Position numbers and translations under genes: made by a program. DNA of 64,000 nt from Candidatus Pacearchaeota archaeon (lineage in GTDB: Archaea; Nanoarchaeota; Nanoarchaeia; Pacearchaeales; GW2011-AR1). The notes beneath the pieces were generated by a model, which saw only the letters and a list, made by a program, of their open reading frames with translations, was not told where the DNA came from and searched no databases. Position 1 is the stretch's first letter; the number at the start of each line of letters is the position of its first letter. Shown piece by piece: positions 32,893 to 41,144 of the stretch. The stretch is taken from positions 1-64,000 of the forward strand of contig NZAS01000186.1 in NCBI GenBank assembly GCA_002686195.1. The letters run 5' to 3'.

Positions 32893-33132
32893 CAATTGTT
32901 CCTTGGCGGACACAGACGCTATCAGCTCTTTATGTGTCACATAACCGTATAAGTGGCGTTGGTTGCCGCATAACTCACAACTGCAAGGCCTGCAGTGTGT
33001 TGCCGCCAACTTCCCTATTCTGGTGGGGTTTTCCAAATCAGAAGTGTTCCCCCATATCTTAGAAATCTTCCTGGCGTAACTTTTGGCCTTTCTAACGTAC
33101 TTGCGCCGCAAGGCGCGACCTCTTCCAGACAT
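32869..33132 (-). CDS. Small basic CSCxxCGN protein
   Basis: 87 residues, strong ribosome site GGAGGTGAG-ATG. Basic N-terminus SGRGRALRRKYVRKAKSYARKI, then NPTRIGKLAATHCRPCSCELCGNQRH, which matches a widespread phage/bacterial family with the core R-x-G-K-x-A-x-T...C-S-C-x-x-C-G-N-x-R. Function unknown; probably RNA or ribosome binding given its charge (inference). Its C-terminus runs into the array. Confidence 0.7.
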   Translation of the reverse strand: MSGRGRALRRKYVRKAKSYARKISKIWGNTSDLENPTRIGKLAATHCRPCSCELCGNQRHLYGYVTHKELIASVSAKEQLNEPLEPR

Positions 33133-33441
33133 CTCACCTCCTGCTACACACGTATTTCTGCTCTCGAAGTAACTGGGTCATGTCCGGGCGCGCGCAGCGC
33201 GCAGTCGACCCAGACAGCGTTTCGCTGCCAGACAAAGTGTCATAGCTGTGTAATTGGCGTTGTGGCACACACGTATTTCTACGTTCAGGTATAACTTAGA
33301 AGAGGACCTGGCCGGTTCGGCGCCCCGTGGGCGCTGTCTTCTTGGACAACGTAACGCTGTCAGACAACAAATCACTGTGTGCTAACCGCGCGCGCGACAC
33401 ACGGTATCTTCACGTCGCATAAGAAATTTGCGACTCGTGAG
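33133..33441 (-). ncRNA. Tandem structured RNA elements (2.5 copies)
   Basis: Repeats begin (plus strand) with ACACACGTATTTCT at 33146 and 33267, and a degenerate copy at 33397. Read on the minus strand each unit has TTGTCTG, a hairpin (CAGCG-AAA-CGCTG or CAGCG-TTA-CGTTG), a longer stem capped by a GC hairpin, then GAAATACGTGTGT. The stem arms change together: CTGGGTC/GACCCAG in copy 1 and AGAAGA/TCTTCT in copy 2. The caps are GCGCGC-TGC-GCGCGC and GCGCCC-ACG-GGGCGC. These compensatory changes support a real RNA. Copy 1 ends at the ribosome site of the 33132 gene. Confidence 0.7.
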
Positions 33442-33696
33442 TTAGGGTTTGCTTGTCATCTTGCTAGATCTCAGGCAGTTCTTACAGGTAACTTCTTCTC
33501 GGGAGCGCCAGCGTAGCGTCTTCTGCTCGAGGCCAACCCCACAGTAAGTCTGCTGCTCAGTAGACATCCTGTAATGTATCAATGCCTTCTTCCGCTTCTG
33601 AAGGGCTATCTTTTGAAGCTCTACGTGGTCTGCCTGCGGTGCGCGACGCGGCGCAGGATGGCTGCCACCTGCTAAGCATGAAAGGTAATGTCGCAA
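33442..33696 (-). CDS. Small zinc-knuckle protein (YCG...VTCKNC type)
   Basis: 84 residues from TTG (start uncertain). C-terminal half TYCGVGLEQKTLRWRSREEVTCKNCLRSS matches a common small phage zinc protein. N-terminal half is basic and helical (VELQKIALQKRKKALIHY). A relative of the same pattern is at 51748-51975. Confidence 0.45.
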   Translation of the reverse strand: MRHYLSCLAGGSHPAPRRAPQADHVELQKIALQKRKKALIHYRMSTEQQTYCGVGLEQKTLRWRSREEVTCKNCLRSSKMTSKP

Positions 33697-33702
33697 AACG
33701 CT

Positions 33703-33858
33703 CTATATCCTTGGGTTTCTGTCGTCCTTTGGCGGTAGCGACCTGAGAGTTGCCTCTAACTCCAGTATACGCTTTCTAAGAACCTTATTCTCGTCAGAAA
33801 GCTTTTTATTGATTTCTTCCAGCTCTGCGCGCTGTCTTACAGCGTAATGCCCTTCCAT
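33703..33858 (-). CDS. 51-residue coiled-coil protein
   Basis: MEGHYAVRQRAELEEINKKL then a heptad-like Lys/Leu/Glu helix (SDENKVLRKRILELEATLRS) and polar tail. GAGG five bases before ATG. Adjacent on both sides to other small genes. Probably an oligomeric small protein. Confidence 0.6.
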   Translation of the reverse strand: MEGHYAVRQRAELEEINKKLSDENKVLRKRILELEATLRSLPPKDDRNPRI

Positions 33859-33870
33859 ACCTTCCTCATA

Positions 33871-34215
33871 TCAAGCGGACACCTGTCCCACCAGTCTTAT
33901 TATAGCCATCTTCACTTCTTCGTAGGGTTCGTTGAGGAAGTAGCCATCGTTCATTGTGGTGAGTAGGTACGTATTGGGTACAAACAACTTTGTGATCGGT
34001 GCGTTTTCTGTATCAAATTTCTGATAGTTCTGCGACGCCCAGCCCAAAGGAACGGGCACTACGGACGCTATTTGCGCCACATTGAACAAATGCGGATGCA
34101 GCAGGGTACCTATATCCTTGATTGTCGAACCTAGTTCTTGGGTCTTGTAGCCCGCCAAGCGGGACAAGTAGGTCTCTGTTACAGCGGTAAATTCTATAAA
34201 AACACTTTCGGGCAT
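33871..34215 (-). CDS. Hypothetical protein
   Basis: 114 residues; AAGGAAACCGT before ATG. Mixed alpha/beta (SVFIEFTAVTETYLSRLAG, TKLFVPNTYLLTTMNDGYFL, EEVKMAIIRLVGQVSA). No family recognised. Confidence 0.55.
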   Translation of the reverse strand: MPESVFIEFTAVTETYLSRLAGYKTQELGSTIKDIGTLLHPHLFNVAQIASVVPVPLGWASQNYQKFDTENAPITKLFVPNTYLLTTMNDGYFLNEPYEEVKMAIIRLVGQVSA

Positions 34216-34648
34216 ACGGTTTCCTTTTCATATCCACGATATTCGTTTATCGGAATCCCAGCTCCCGGAATTCCTTCGCTCGGGTTTCGGGCCAGCCGCG
34301 GGCCGAAGGCATCAGCGGCGTTCTAGAGCCTGAAGGCCGGCGAGGAATTGCCGGGTGCAGGGATGGAGAGCAAGCGCAGTCTATGAGGACCACGATAACT
34401 ACGGGTGAAGCGTTGCGCTTCGGTTGTGCAAACCAATCTCTTTGGATCGGTACTTCAAACGCTGGATATTCTTAGTGTAAGAGCTCTACGACGTCAGCGG
34501 AGTATGCGTTGTGCGAGCGCGCTAAGCGCGACTTAAAGCACATGGCCAACGGTACGTACCACTATGTAAGCGTAACGCCTACAAGGTCTATTAGACACTA
34601 GAGCTGTCATGTACTGCGGCTATCCATAATTGGATCGTCGTTTCTTAA
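34216..34648. other. 433-base region without a gene, structured
   Basis: No frame on either strand looks coding. Hairpins include GAAGCG-TTG-CGCTTC (34407-34421), GGTACGTACC (34551-34560, palindrome), GTC-TATTA-GAC near 34589, TCCA-TAAT-TGGA near 34624 and CTTAAC-TAAAGG-GTTAAG (34644-34661). Possibly another regulatory RNA or leader. Confidence 0.4.
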
Positions 34649-34816
34649 CTAAAGGGTTAAGTCGGTCACGTCTCCGGCATGGTCCGCCTCCCGTTGTGGG
34701 CCATTGTCCAAGCCACAACTCGGACAAGTTCTTACATGCATGTTCTTCTTGCTTACCTTGGTTCTGTATCGTTCATTGCAGCCAGTACATTTCACCGGCA
34801 TTACCTTCTTAGGCAT
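34649..34816 (-). CDS. Small zinc-ribbon protein
   Basis: 55 residues from ATG 34816 (GAGGGGGCAAAG upstream). VKCTGCNERYRTKV and RTCPSCGLDNG form two C-x-x-C knuckles of a zinc ribbon; the tail is acidic. Overlaps the end of the pentapeptide gene by 8 bases. Role in nucleic-acid binding is likely but unproven. Confidence 0.6.
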   Translation of the reverse strand: MPKKVMPVKCTGCNERYRTKVSKKNMHVRTCPSCGLDNGPQREADHAGDVTDLTL

Positions 34817-35762
34817 CTTTGCCCCCTCCAATTTCATGGACGCTCACCACAGACACACTGCTAAACCCTTCAATCATATCAGGGGCAGTCATGGTCTTAT
34901 TTAACTCATACAGATAGTTGGTTGGCAACTTGTGCTCTCTTATGCTGTTTTCATAGAGACACACGTTTATGTCAATCTCCCAGAACACCGCGCTCAAAGG
35001 ACATTCAAACATCTCCGCTATCGCTATCAGCGGTGCACGCGCCATAGGCGTTGCGAGCGTTGCTTCAAAAACAACGTCGTACTTTTTGTCGCTGTCCAAC
35101 AGCGCTTTGCGTCGTCCAGCTGTGGGAAGACCCATAAGTATGCAGGCGCTGCTTGCGCCGTTCTTCATCGCCACGCCGAAGTCGCGTATGCAGTTCTTCC
35201 AAACCGCTAGCGTCTCCGACCCTGACATGTGATTCTCGAGCCCGTCGTTAGGGCATATTAGCTGCATTGTGTTCCTCGTTGGCGCTTTGCGGCTGTAAGC
35301 TTTACGCCGCCTTATTATGTGTGCGCCTTTGTCCATCTTGACCTCGCGCAACAACGCTCCGGTAAAATCCGTGTCCATCATGCGGGCCAAGCGAAAGTCC
35401 GCTCGGTAAGCCTGTGCTCCTACGAACGTCGCACCCGCCAGGTCAGCCTTTCTAAAGTCTGCGCGGGTCAAACGACAACCATCGAAGCGGGTGCCTTGCA
35501 GGTCCGCGCTTCTGAAGTCCGTCTTGCGAAGATCCATACCGCTGAAGTCTAAATAAGACAGGTCTTGGCGTTTTAAATCCGCCGCTTTCATAGACAAGAC
35601 CGGCAATCCAGCGTTTTTTAGCAAACGCCAGTAGCTGCACAGCCTTTTGTTAGTAAGGAGCTTGGTTTGTTTCGCCAAGGTCCATTCATTATCGCTGTAA
35701 AGCCGCTTAAACGCGCGCACAGCGTTGGCGTCTTCCGCCAATACGTCCAACAGGTTGTTCAA
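34809..35762 (-). CDS. Pentapeptide repeats fused to a kinase-like domain with broken P-loop
   Basis: 317 residues from TTG. Residues ~58-138 are pentapeptide repeats (ADLKRQDLSYLDFSGMDLRK and onward), forming a right-handed beta helix that can mimic DNA. Residues ~165-310 resemble a polynucleotide kinase-type P-loop fold: CILMGLPTAGRRKA (208-220), DVVFEATLATPMARAPLI (a D-A-x-N-like strand), CLYENSIREHKLP and PDMIEGFSSVSVV. The loop has RRK where G-K-S/T is expected, so catalysis is doubtful. Possibly an inhibitor or binding module. Confidence 0.6.
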   Translation of the reverse strand: MNNLLDVLAEDANAVRAFKRLYSDNEWTLAKQTKLLTNKRLCSYWRLLKNAGLPVLSMKAADLKRQDLSYLDFSGMDLRKTDFRSADLQGTRFDGCRLTRADFRKADLAGATFVGAQAYRADFRLARMMDTDFTGALLREVKMDKGAHIIRRRKAYSRKAPTRNTMQLICPNDGLENHMSGSETLAVWKNCIRDFGVAMKNGASSACILMGLPTAGRRKALLDSDKKYDVVFEATLATPMARAPLIAIAEMFECPLSAVFWEIDINVCLYENSIREHKLPTNYLYELNKTMTAPDMIEGFSSVSVVSVHEIGGGKDA

Positions 35763-36055
35763 ATTCCAGTCCTTTACTACGCCACGCTAACTGCTCTTAG
35801 CGCATTGTGAACTCTCAGAGCGTAAGTCTCGTAAGTGCCCATTATTAAGGATATTTGCAGTGGAACGTCGCTCAACGTGGCAACAGGCATCAAGGAGAAA
35901 AACGCCTAACCTGTCGAACGAAGCAACTGCCGTTAGTACTAATGTATACGGGCACCACGTTACCCTTAGGTCAGCGTGGCGCAGTAAAAGGCTGGTACTT
36001 TCGAGCTTATATAGCCCGATACATTTACTTATACCAAAAATAGCTGGTTTTTAGC
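35763..36055. other. 293-base intergenic stretch
   Basis: No convincing gene. Holds CCACG...CGTGG (about 35955-35980) and other weak hairpins. Lies between two minus-strand genes and may be the leader of the pentapeptide gene. Confidence 0.35.
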
Positions 36056-36469
36056 CTATTTTGAGACTCTATCTCGCAAAGGATGGGGACGTAAGAACGA
36101 CGTGCGCCATCTCGTCTCCGGTATGGCTCCAGCCAGTACCTGAGTAGCGGCAATTGCAAATCCGTCGTCATCTGGGTGCTCAAAATAGAATCCACACTCA
36201 TCAATACGCATGGTCAGCTCAGATTTAGAAAAATGCCACCAGTTGGCGCTGAATCCAGGGTTTCTATAGCTGAAGTAGTTCTTTAGGGCTTCTAGCAGCA
36301 CTTCTGGGTGTGCGTCGGGTTCTGACAGCCCTGACACAAACCGCCTGAACGCCTTTTGGAACGCTTTGCTGCGTATGACAGTCACAACTCCGCGCTGCCA
36401 GGGCTCAAAGCCGTCGGAAGTCTGCGCGCGTCCAATATTGGCTATTTCAGCGATATCGAGTGTTTCCAT
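36056..36469 (-). CDS. Hypothetical protein
   Basis: 137 residues, ATG start. ETLDIAEIANIGRAQTSDGF, VIRSKAFQKAFRRFVSGLS, FSYRNPGFSANWWHFSKSEL and GFYFEHPDDDGFAIAATQVLAG. Compact alpha/beta; no recognised family. First gene of the long minus-strand block, read away from the regulatory region. Confidence 0.5.
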   Translation of the reverse strand: METLDIAEIANIGRAQTSDGFEPWQRGVVTVIRSKAFQKAFRRFVSGLSEPDAHPEVLLEALKNYFSYRNPGFSANWWHFSKSELTMRIDECGFYFEHPDDDGFAIAATQVLAGAIPETRWRTSFLRPHPLRDRVSK

Positions 36470-36772
36470 GCACCGAATTTAGACGAGACTTTTTTGCCAG
36501 GTCAAGTAGAAACAGCTTGAAAACGGCTTTAAGAGTGTTTTAGGTAGGGTAGTGTGCGGAGTTTCCCTACACTGAGGTAGTACTGCTGCAGTACGCTAAG
36601 TTGCCATACGTTGCCATACGTTTTCACTAAAAATCCACTGATTTAGTAACGATTCGTTGGTCAAACGGGGTCAAACGCGAAATTTGGTTGAAGAGTTCAC
36701 CAAAATCTCCACTAAATTGGTGAAAAAGGGGATAATGTAGGTGTTGTGCCTACTAGAAATGAGGTGAATGTT

Positions 36773-36853
36773 GTGCAAAAATATTTGGGACAAGTGTACG
36801 TAGATAAAGGGTTTGCGAGGAAGGCGTTGCGAGCGCTGCTGAAGGAAAGATGA
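36773..36853 (+). CDS. Possible 26-residue peptide
   Basis: GTG with GAGGTGA five bases upstream; reads QKYLGQVYVDKGFARKALRA, ends LLKER. Helical and basic. Too short for a firm call, but it ends exactly before the next ribosome-linked start. Confidence 0.3.
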   Translation: MQKYLGQVYVDKGFARKALRALLKER

Positions 36854-36919
36854 ATGATTCTCGCTGCTTGCGCTGCCAGCGCTGCTTCTTTCTTTCTTTT
36901 CTTATTATTTTATAAATAG
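36854..36919 (+). CDS. Possible 21-residue membrane peptide
   Basis: ATG directly after the stop of the previous frame, with GAAGGAAAGATGA as ribosome site. Reads MILAACAASAASFFLFLLFYK-like: a single hydrophobic helix. Could be a toxin-like or regulatory peptide; a chance frame inside a GC-hairpin/T-rich terminator cannot be excluded. Confidence 0.3.
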   Translation: MILAACAASAASFFLFLLFYK

Positions 36920-37548
36920 GTAGTAGTAGTTACGTGAGAAAAGGGCGTTTTTAGCGCTGTTTTGTTTTACCTTACTCCCTCTCTAAACACTTGATATTAT
37001 TTAGGAATCTCTCTTAAGGAGAGCAGCGAATACATTGTCTTACAGGTAAGTTTATGTACGGTGAGCTCGGTATCTGTAGTGAGGGATATGGATAAAAAAC
37101 TTTAGATTTGAGTAGGGAGCTCGAGGGATTTCGGCGCTCACAGCACTAGCAATGTTATCTTCTCTCACCTGGTAATCCGGTGGGAGGACTCCTTACCCTT
37201 TAAATTTGTTGAGTCGGTTTTTTTCAAACCCTTAGGAGTGGTTAGTACCGACCCAAAACACGACCGTTGATATCATTGAGGAATTCGAGACGCCTTTTTC
37301 AACTTCTTGTGAGAATCTGCCTACAGTGTTGCTATTTTTAAAAAATTGGGTAAAAAAAAATGCAAAACGTTTTTTTCGATGAAAAATTTATTATTCGCGT
37401 TTGAGGCCTCATCCCTTGTAGCTATAGTTGTTTTCGCAGAAATGGCTCTAAAAGTTAGTTGAGAAACCCAAAAACTGCTCCTCATTTTCGTTGACTTCGC
37501 TGAAACCGCATGTTATATACTGGGTTTCCGCAACCAAGGAGGTTCATC

Positions 37549-38238
37549 GTGAGTGCTAAATCCGCCGTGAAGCAGTCGTATTCCGACGTAGACCTACAAA
37601 CGCCGCTGGCGAAGTATCGCCGCCTTCACCACATGACGTGGAAAAAGCTGGCAGCTCAGCTTGGCTGGACTATCCACAAAACAAGGCTCGTAGCGCTTGG
37701 AGGGAAAATCCCGCTCGAGATAGAGCGCCGCTACCTCAGCGAAAAGACGCTGGGCGCTGTGAACTTCGATGAGTGGGATTCCGTGGTTAGCTACTTATCC
37801 CGGCATGGCGTGCTTTCGCCAAAAGGCGGCGAGCGCAACAAAGCGGCGTTGTCCCGCTCGGGATCTGGACGCCCGAAAGCGTCGGGTTTTTCTCTGGTTT
37901 TGTACAAAGACCAAATGGCTAATCTGCGTAAGCGTGCGACATCAGAAGGGATTACGTTGAGCGCATATTTACGTATTGTCGTGGACACGCATTTGGGTAT
38001 TCTTCCTACTGCGCCTGCCTTTGTGGCGAAACCCTCATCCGTGGAGATTTCTTCAGAAGAGGCCCCTCCTCCTGAGGATTCTTCCGTTGCAGAGGAGTCT
38101 GACGAGGAACCTATTTACGACGAGGCTTGGTTGGCCAAGATCACTCGTGAGGAAGAAGCCGCTTTTGGAATCAGCGAATCCGAATTCGAAAAGCTTGTTG
38201 AAGAGCGCAGAGTAAGTGCACAAAAATCCGAGTCTTGA
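37549..38238 (+). CDS. DNA-binding regulator with HTH and ribbon-helix-helix segments
   Basis: 229 residues from GTG with AAGGAGG six bases upstream; the upstream ATG at 37510 lacks a ribosome site. N-terminal HTH-like region TWKKLAAQLGWTIHKTRLVA (~30-50); middle FSLVLYKDQMANLRKRATSE then GITLSAYLRIVVDTHLG is a ribbon-helix-helix pattern. The C-terminal third is acidic (EEAPPPEDSSVAEESDEE). First gene of the plus-strand module, so it may regulate it. Confidence 0.6.
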   Translation: MSAKSAVKQSYSDVDLQTPLAKYRRLHHMTWKKLAAQLGWTIHKTRLVALGGKIPLEIERRYLSEKTLGAVNFDEWDSVVSYLSRHGVLSPKGGERNKAALSRSGSGRPKASGFSLVLYKDQMANLRKRATSEGITLSAYLRIVVDTHLGILPTAPAFVAKPSSVEISSEEAPPPEDSSVAEESDEEPIYDEAWLAKITREEEAAFGISESEFEKLVEERRVSAQKSES

Positions 38239-38806
38239 TAGCTCCATGATCGTTTCCTACCTCGAACCAACATTTACCAGACGGGCCGGACATCCCCGGT
38301 CATATGCCCAGATGCAGCAGCTATTAGACCTCGATATGAAGAATCCTCCGCTGGCTTGGCGGGAGTGCTTTGACCTGGCTAGCGCGTATGAAAAAGATAA
38401 AAAACGGTCGGATAACGAAATTACAAGCGCTTTGGAGTCTATCCGGGTAGCTTTTGATGCTGCGTTGATGCGCGCGTGCAGTGCAGCCATGGCGAAGAAT
38501 ATAAAAAGCGACGTACGCATTCCGAGCCGGTTGGCGGCGTTTGCTACAGAATGGGAAGCGGCTAACCCTAATTGGGAGGATCGCGAAGCCCGACACCTTA
38601 AACGGGTGGTCAATATCGAGGTGCTTAGCGGTGATTACAAAGATGACGTGGCTGTCAGGGCGAAAGTAGCAGATACCGAGGTAGACGCTGCGGGGTTCTT
38701 AGAGACGCTAGAAAATACGCACAGCGAAAACGTTGAAAGTAGTAGGGAAAGAGAGGAAGAACACAGAAAACGTGTGGAGAATCCCTCACTTTTATCGACA
38801 AAATAA
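38216..38806 (+). CDS. Hypothetical protein
   Basis: 196 residues from GTG (ATG 38246 also possible), mainly helical: YAQMQQLLDLDMKNPPLAWR, ITSALESIRVAFDAALMRAC. C-terminal charged tail. Overlaps the regulator by 23 bases. No family recognised. Confidence 0.5.
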   Translation: MHKNPSLDSSMIVSYLEPTFTRRAGHPRSYAQMQQLLDLDMKNPPLAWRECFDLASAYEKDKKRSDNEITSALESIRVAFDAALMRACSAAMAKNIKSDVRIPSRLAAFATEWEAANPNWEDREARHLKRVVNIEVLSGDYKDDVAVRAKVADTEVDAAGFLETLENTHSENVESSREREEEHRKRVENPSLLSTK

Positions 38807-38829
38807 CGTGAAAGTCCTACTTTTTGGGC

Positions 38830-40584
38830 ATGCCAGCCAAGCAGCCTAAAAAAGCTGAGGAAACCAAGCCAGCTCCAGAAGCACCCCAAAAGGCCTTTGA
38901 CGAGGCTAAGGTGCTGAGCTGGCTTGAGTCTTATTTGGGAGGCAAGCTCCAGGCTTCGGGAGAGGGCGGTGCGCTGGAACTCCCCGAGTTGTTGAAGAAC
39001 GTGGATAGGGACGCTGTTGAGCGAAAGAAGGACCGCAAGGAGAAGGTCGTTGATGCCTTGGGCAAGACCAAGGACGTTGCGGGAGACCTTGCACGTAAAA
39101 CCAGGATTGCTCGGTTTTTACGGTCGGTAGGCGTAATAAAGGAGAAGGGTGATGGCATGTCCGTGATGGCTAATACCGATGCTGCTTCGGAAGCCAATTC
39201 CGGGGCAGGCGTTGATGCAGCGTTGAATGCGAACGCCAATAGGTCTGGAAACGTCGGCACCGTCATAAAAGGTGACGCCGCTGTCGTTGATCAACCGGGT
39301 TCGGGCCAGATGCAGGCTTCGGGAAGCGCTGCGCAGAATGCGGAGTTTGCTCGTCAGTTTGCGTCGGTGTTAGGACATCGGGGGGTTGCCCCGACGGGCG
39401 GACAAAGCGTCCCGATTAAGGGCCTGGCGTTAGGACTTAAGACACACGTAAATCCGGAGGAAAGTAAGTTGTCCTCAGTAAAACAAGCCAACATCGTCCA
39501 GCGTATAACCTCGTTTATGCGACGGCCGGCACATCTTAGGGCTGCGCAGGGCGCCGAAGACGAGGTTACGCGGCTCGCGAAGATACTCAGCGATCAGGAA
39601 TCGCACTTAGTAGCGCAAACGACGCTTCGGGAGACCAATAGAACGCTCGCAGAACAAGCCACGCAAGCGTTGGGGAATGCGCGGAGAGAACAATCGTCTA
39701 TGGCGCGGCTTACTCGTGAAGCGGACAGCCTGGTGGATTCCGCTATAGGCCAAGGCCGACGTTACGGAGATACCGCGCCTTTAGAACAGGCAGCGCAAGC
39801 AGCGCAGGAGGGTTGGTTGGCGCAAAGACCCCTTGTTGAGCAGGCCAAACACCAAATGGATGCGCTTCGAGCGCAGTTGGCCACCGATACGAAGACCATC
39901 CAAAGCCTAAATACGAAAATACAGGATACGCGCAACCAGCTGGGGCAAGCGGAGCAAGCGTTGACGTCTGCCGTGGACACGGTCAAGGGGACTACAAGCC
40001 CTTTGGACGTTGTGGGCGGTCTTCTCCCTTTTGCAGGTTTGGGCTACGGAGCCTACAGGCTGCACAAAGCAGGCGCAGCGTCCGAATCGCCTTTTACGCG
40101 CGTAATGCTTAAGAAGTTTGCCCAGCAAGGGTTTCCAGTGGACCCTTCGATGACCGCCGGGGATAAGGCTTTGGCTGCGGGTGCCATGGCTTCTGGTGGT
40201 TTGTTAGGTAAAGGACTCTCCGAGAGCCTGGCCCGTGTTCGCGCTGAAAGGGCAATGGGCCCCGTAGCGGAGTTGATGCATGGAGCGGCGGCAGGCGACG
40301 TTGCAGCGTCTGAGGCGCTCGCAGGGGAACTTCGCTCATTAGGCTTGAAAGGCCCAAGGGCTCTGACGTCAGCCGGACAAGCGGAAGGTGCGGCGGAAAA
40401 CCTTCTGGGGGTTCTGCGCAAGGCGTACAGGTCTCGGTCCTTACCCGTTTTGATGGGAGGAGGAGCGCTCGCGGGGCTTGGAACGCTTGCGGCGTTCAAT
40501 AAGAGCAAGATGCCGGATAGGCCACCAGTCCCGCAGGGCTACCCCGAGCAGTACTATGCGCAACAACACCTGGGGCACATGTAG
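38830..40584 (+). CDS. Coiled-coil virion-module protein
   Basis: 584 residues from ATG 38830. Charged N-terminus (PAKQPKKAEETKP), Gly/Asn/Ala-rich middle, a long coiled coil (~250-390; SDQESHLVAQTTLRETNRTL, QALGNARREQSSMARLTREA), then a hydrophobic Gly/Ala-rich segment (VVGGLLPFAGLGYGAYRL, GAMASGGLLGKGLSE, LMGGGALAGLGTLAAF). It leads into the tag-protein cluster but does not carry the tag. Could be an internal virion protein, a scaffold or assembly hub for that cluster. Confidence 0.5.
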   Translation: MPAKQPKKAEETKPAPEAPQKAFDEAKVLSWLESYLGGKLQASGEGGALELPELLKNVDRDAVERKKDRKEKVVDALGKTKDVAGDLARKTRIARFLRSVGVIKEKGDGMSVMANTDAASEANSGAGVDAALNANANRSGNVGTVIKGDAAVVDQPGSGQMQASGSAAQNAEFARQFASVLGHRGVAPTGGQSVPIKGLALGLKTHVNPEESKLSSVKQANIVQRITSFMRRPAHLRAAQGAEDEVTRLAKILSDQESHLVAQTTLRETNRTLAEQATQALGNARREQSSMARLTREADSLVDSAIGQGRRYGDTAPLEQAAQAAQEGWLAQRPLVEQAKHQMDALRAQLATDTKTIQSLNTKIQDTRNQLGQAEQALTSAVDTVKGTTSPLDVVGGLLPFAGLGYGAYRLHKAGAASESPFTRVMLKKFAQQGFPVDPSMTAGDKALAAGAMASGGLLGKGLSESLARVRAERAMGPVAELMHGAAAGDVAASEALAGELRSLGLKGPRALTSAGQAEGAAENLLGVLRKAYRSRSLPVLMGGGALAGLGTLAAFNKSKMPDRPPVPQGYPEQYYAQQHLGHM

Positions 40585-40586
40585 CC

Positions 40587-41141
40587 ATGAACAACTTCTA
40601 CAAAACAGCCTACGACCTCGGTGCCCAACAGGCCCTGCAGGACTACGGGATAACCAAGGAAGCCGGGGCCCTCCAAGCGCTACGGGCTAAGGCCGTCCAA
40701 GCTCTGGAAGCCGCAAAAGGACTCCCTTCTAGGGCGTCGGAAGCGTATAGAGGGTTGCCCCACCTGGGCTGGGGACGGACCGCACTCGCTGCGGGAGGAC
40801 TTGCCGTCCCGGTGTTGGGGGCATCCGCCTATTTGGGGGATTTTACCGCTGCCAAAGCCCGGGCAGTCCGAGAGATTGAAGAAGCTAGGAAGTCGTATCT
40901 AGGTTTAAAAGACTTGGAAATTGAAAACTCAGATAGAAAGCTTCAAAACATCATTGGAGACCACATCCGATCTCTCGGAGGCTCTTCTGAGGAAGATATA
41001 CCGTTGGGAGATATCCCGGAGAAGTTACGTTTGGAGGCACATGAACGTATGACCGACGGCGGGTATCTCTCCGACATATTCGGAGGAGAAGGCGACCGCC
41101 TATCTGCTATCCCCGGTTTCTTTAGTTCCCAGCCGGAATAA
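40587..41141 (+). CDS. Tag protein 1 (184 aa)
   Basis: The tag MNNFYKTAYDLGAQQALQDY-GITKEA occupies residues 1-26; this is the reference copy for the cluster. Payload: basic helix, a hydrophobic Ala/Gly segment (~65-82, ALAAGGLAVPVLGASAYL), charged helix, acidic end with DIPLGDIPEKL, which recurs in tag protein 3. Not homologous to neighbours beyond tag except partly to tag protein 3. Function unknown; membrane insertion or virion packaging inferred. Confidence 0.6.
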   Translation: MNNFYKTAYDLGAQQALQDYGITKEAGALQALRAKAVQALEAAKGLPSRASEAYRGLPHLGWGRTALAAGGLAVPVLGASAYLGDFTAAKARAVREIEEARKSYLGLKDLEIENSDRKLQNIIGDHIRSLGGSSEEDIPLGDIPEKLRLEAHERMTDGGYLSDIFGGEGDRLSAIPGFFSSQPE

Positions 41142-41144
41142 TCA

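Larger units (their letters stand above)
36470..37548. promoter_or_regulatory. AT-rich divergent regulatory region with short repeats
   Basis: About 1.08 kb between divergent operons. Contains direct repeats GTTGCCATAC x2 (36600-36619) and GTCAAACG x2 ten bases apart (36660-36678). Inverted repeats are GTACTG-CTG-CAGTAC (36580-36594), ACTAAA..TTTAGT (36626-36647) and TTCACCAA..TTGGTGAA (36696-36724). A very AT-rich stretch sits at about 37330-37400. Two tiny frames with ribosome sites sit at 36773-36919 and a GTTATATACT box at 37511-37520 precedes the regulator. Candidate promoter/operator or origin region. Confidence 0.5.
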
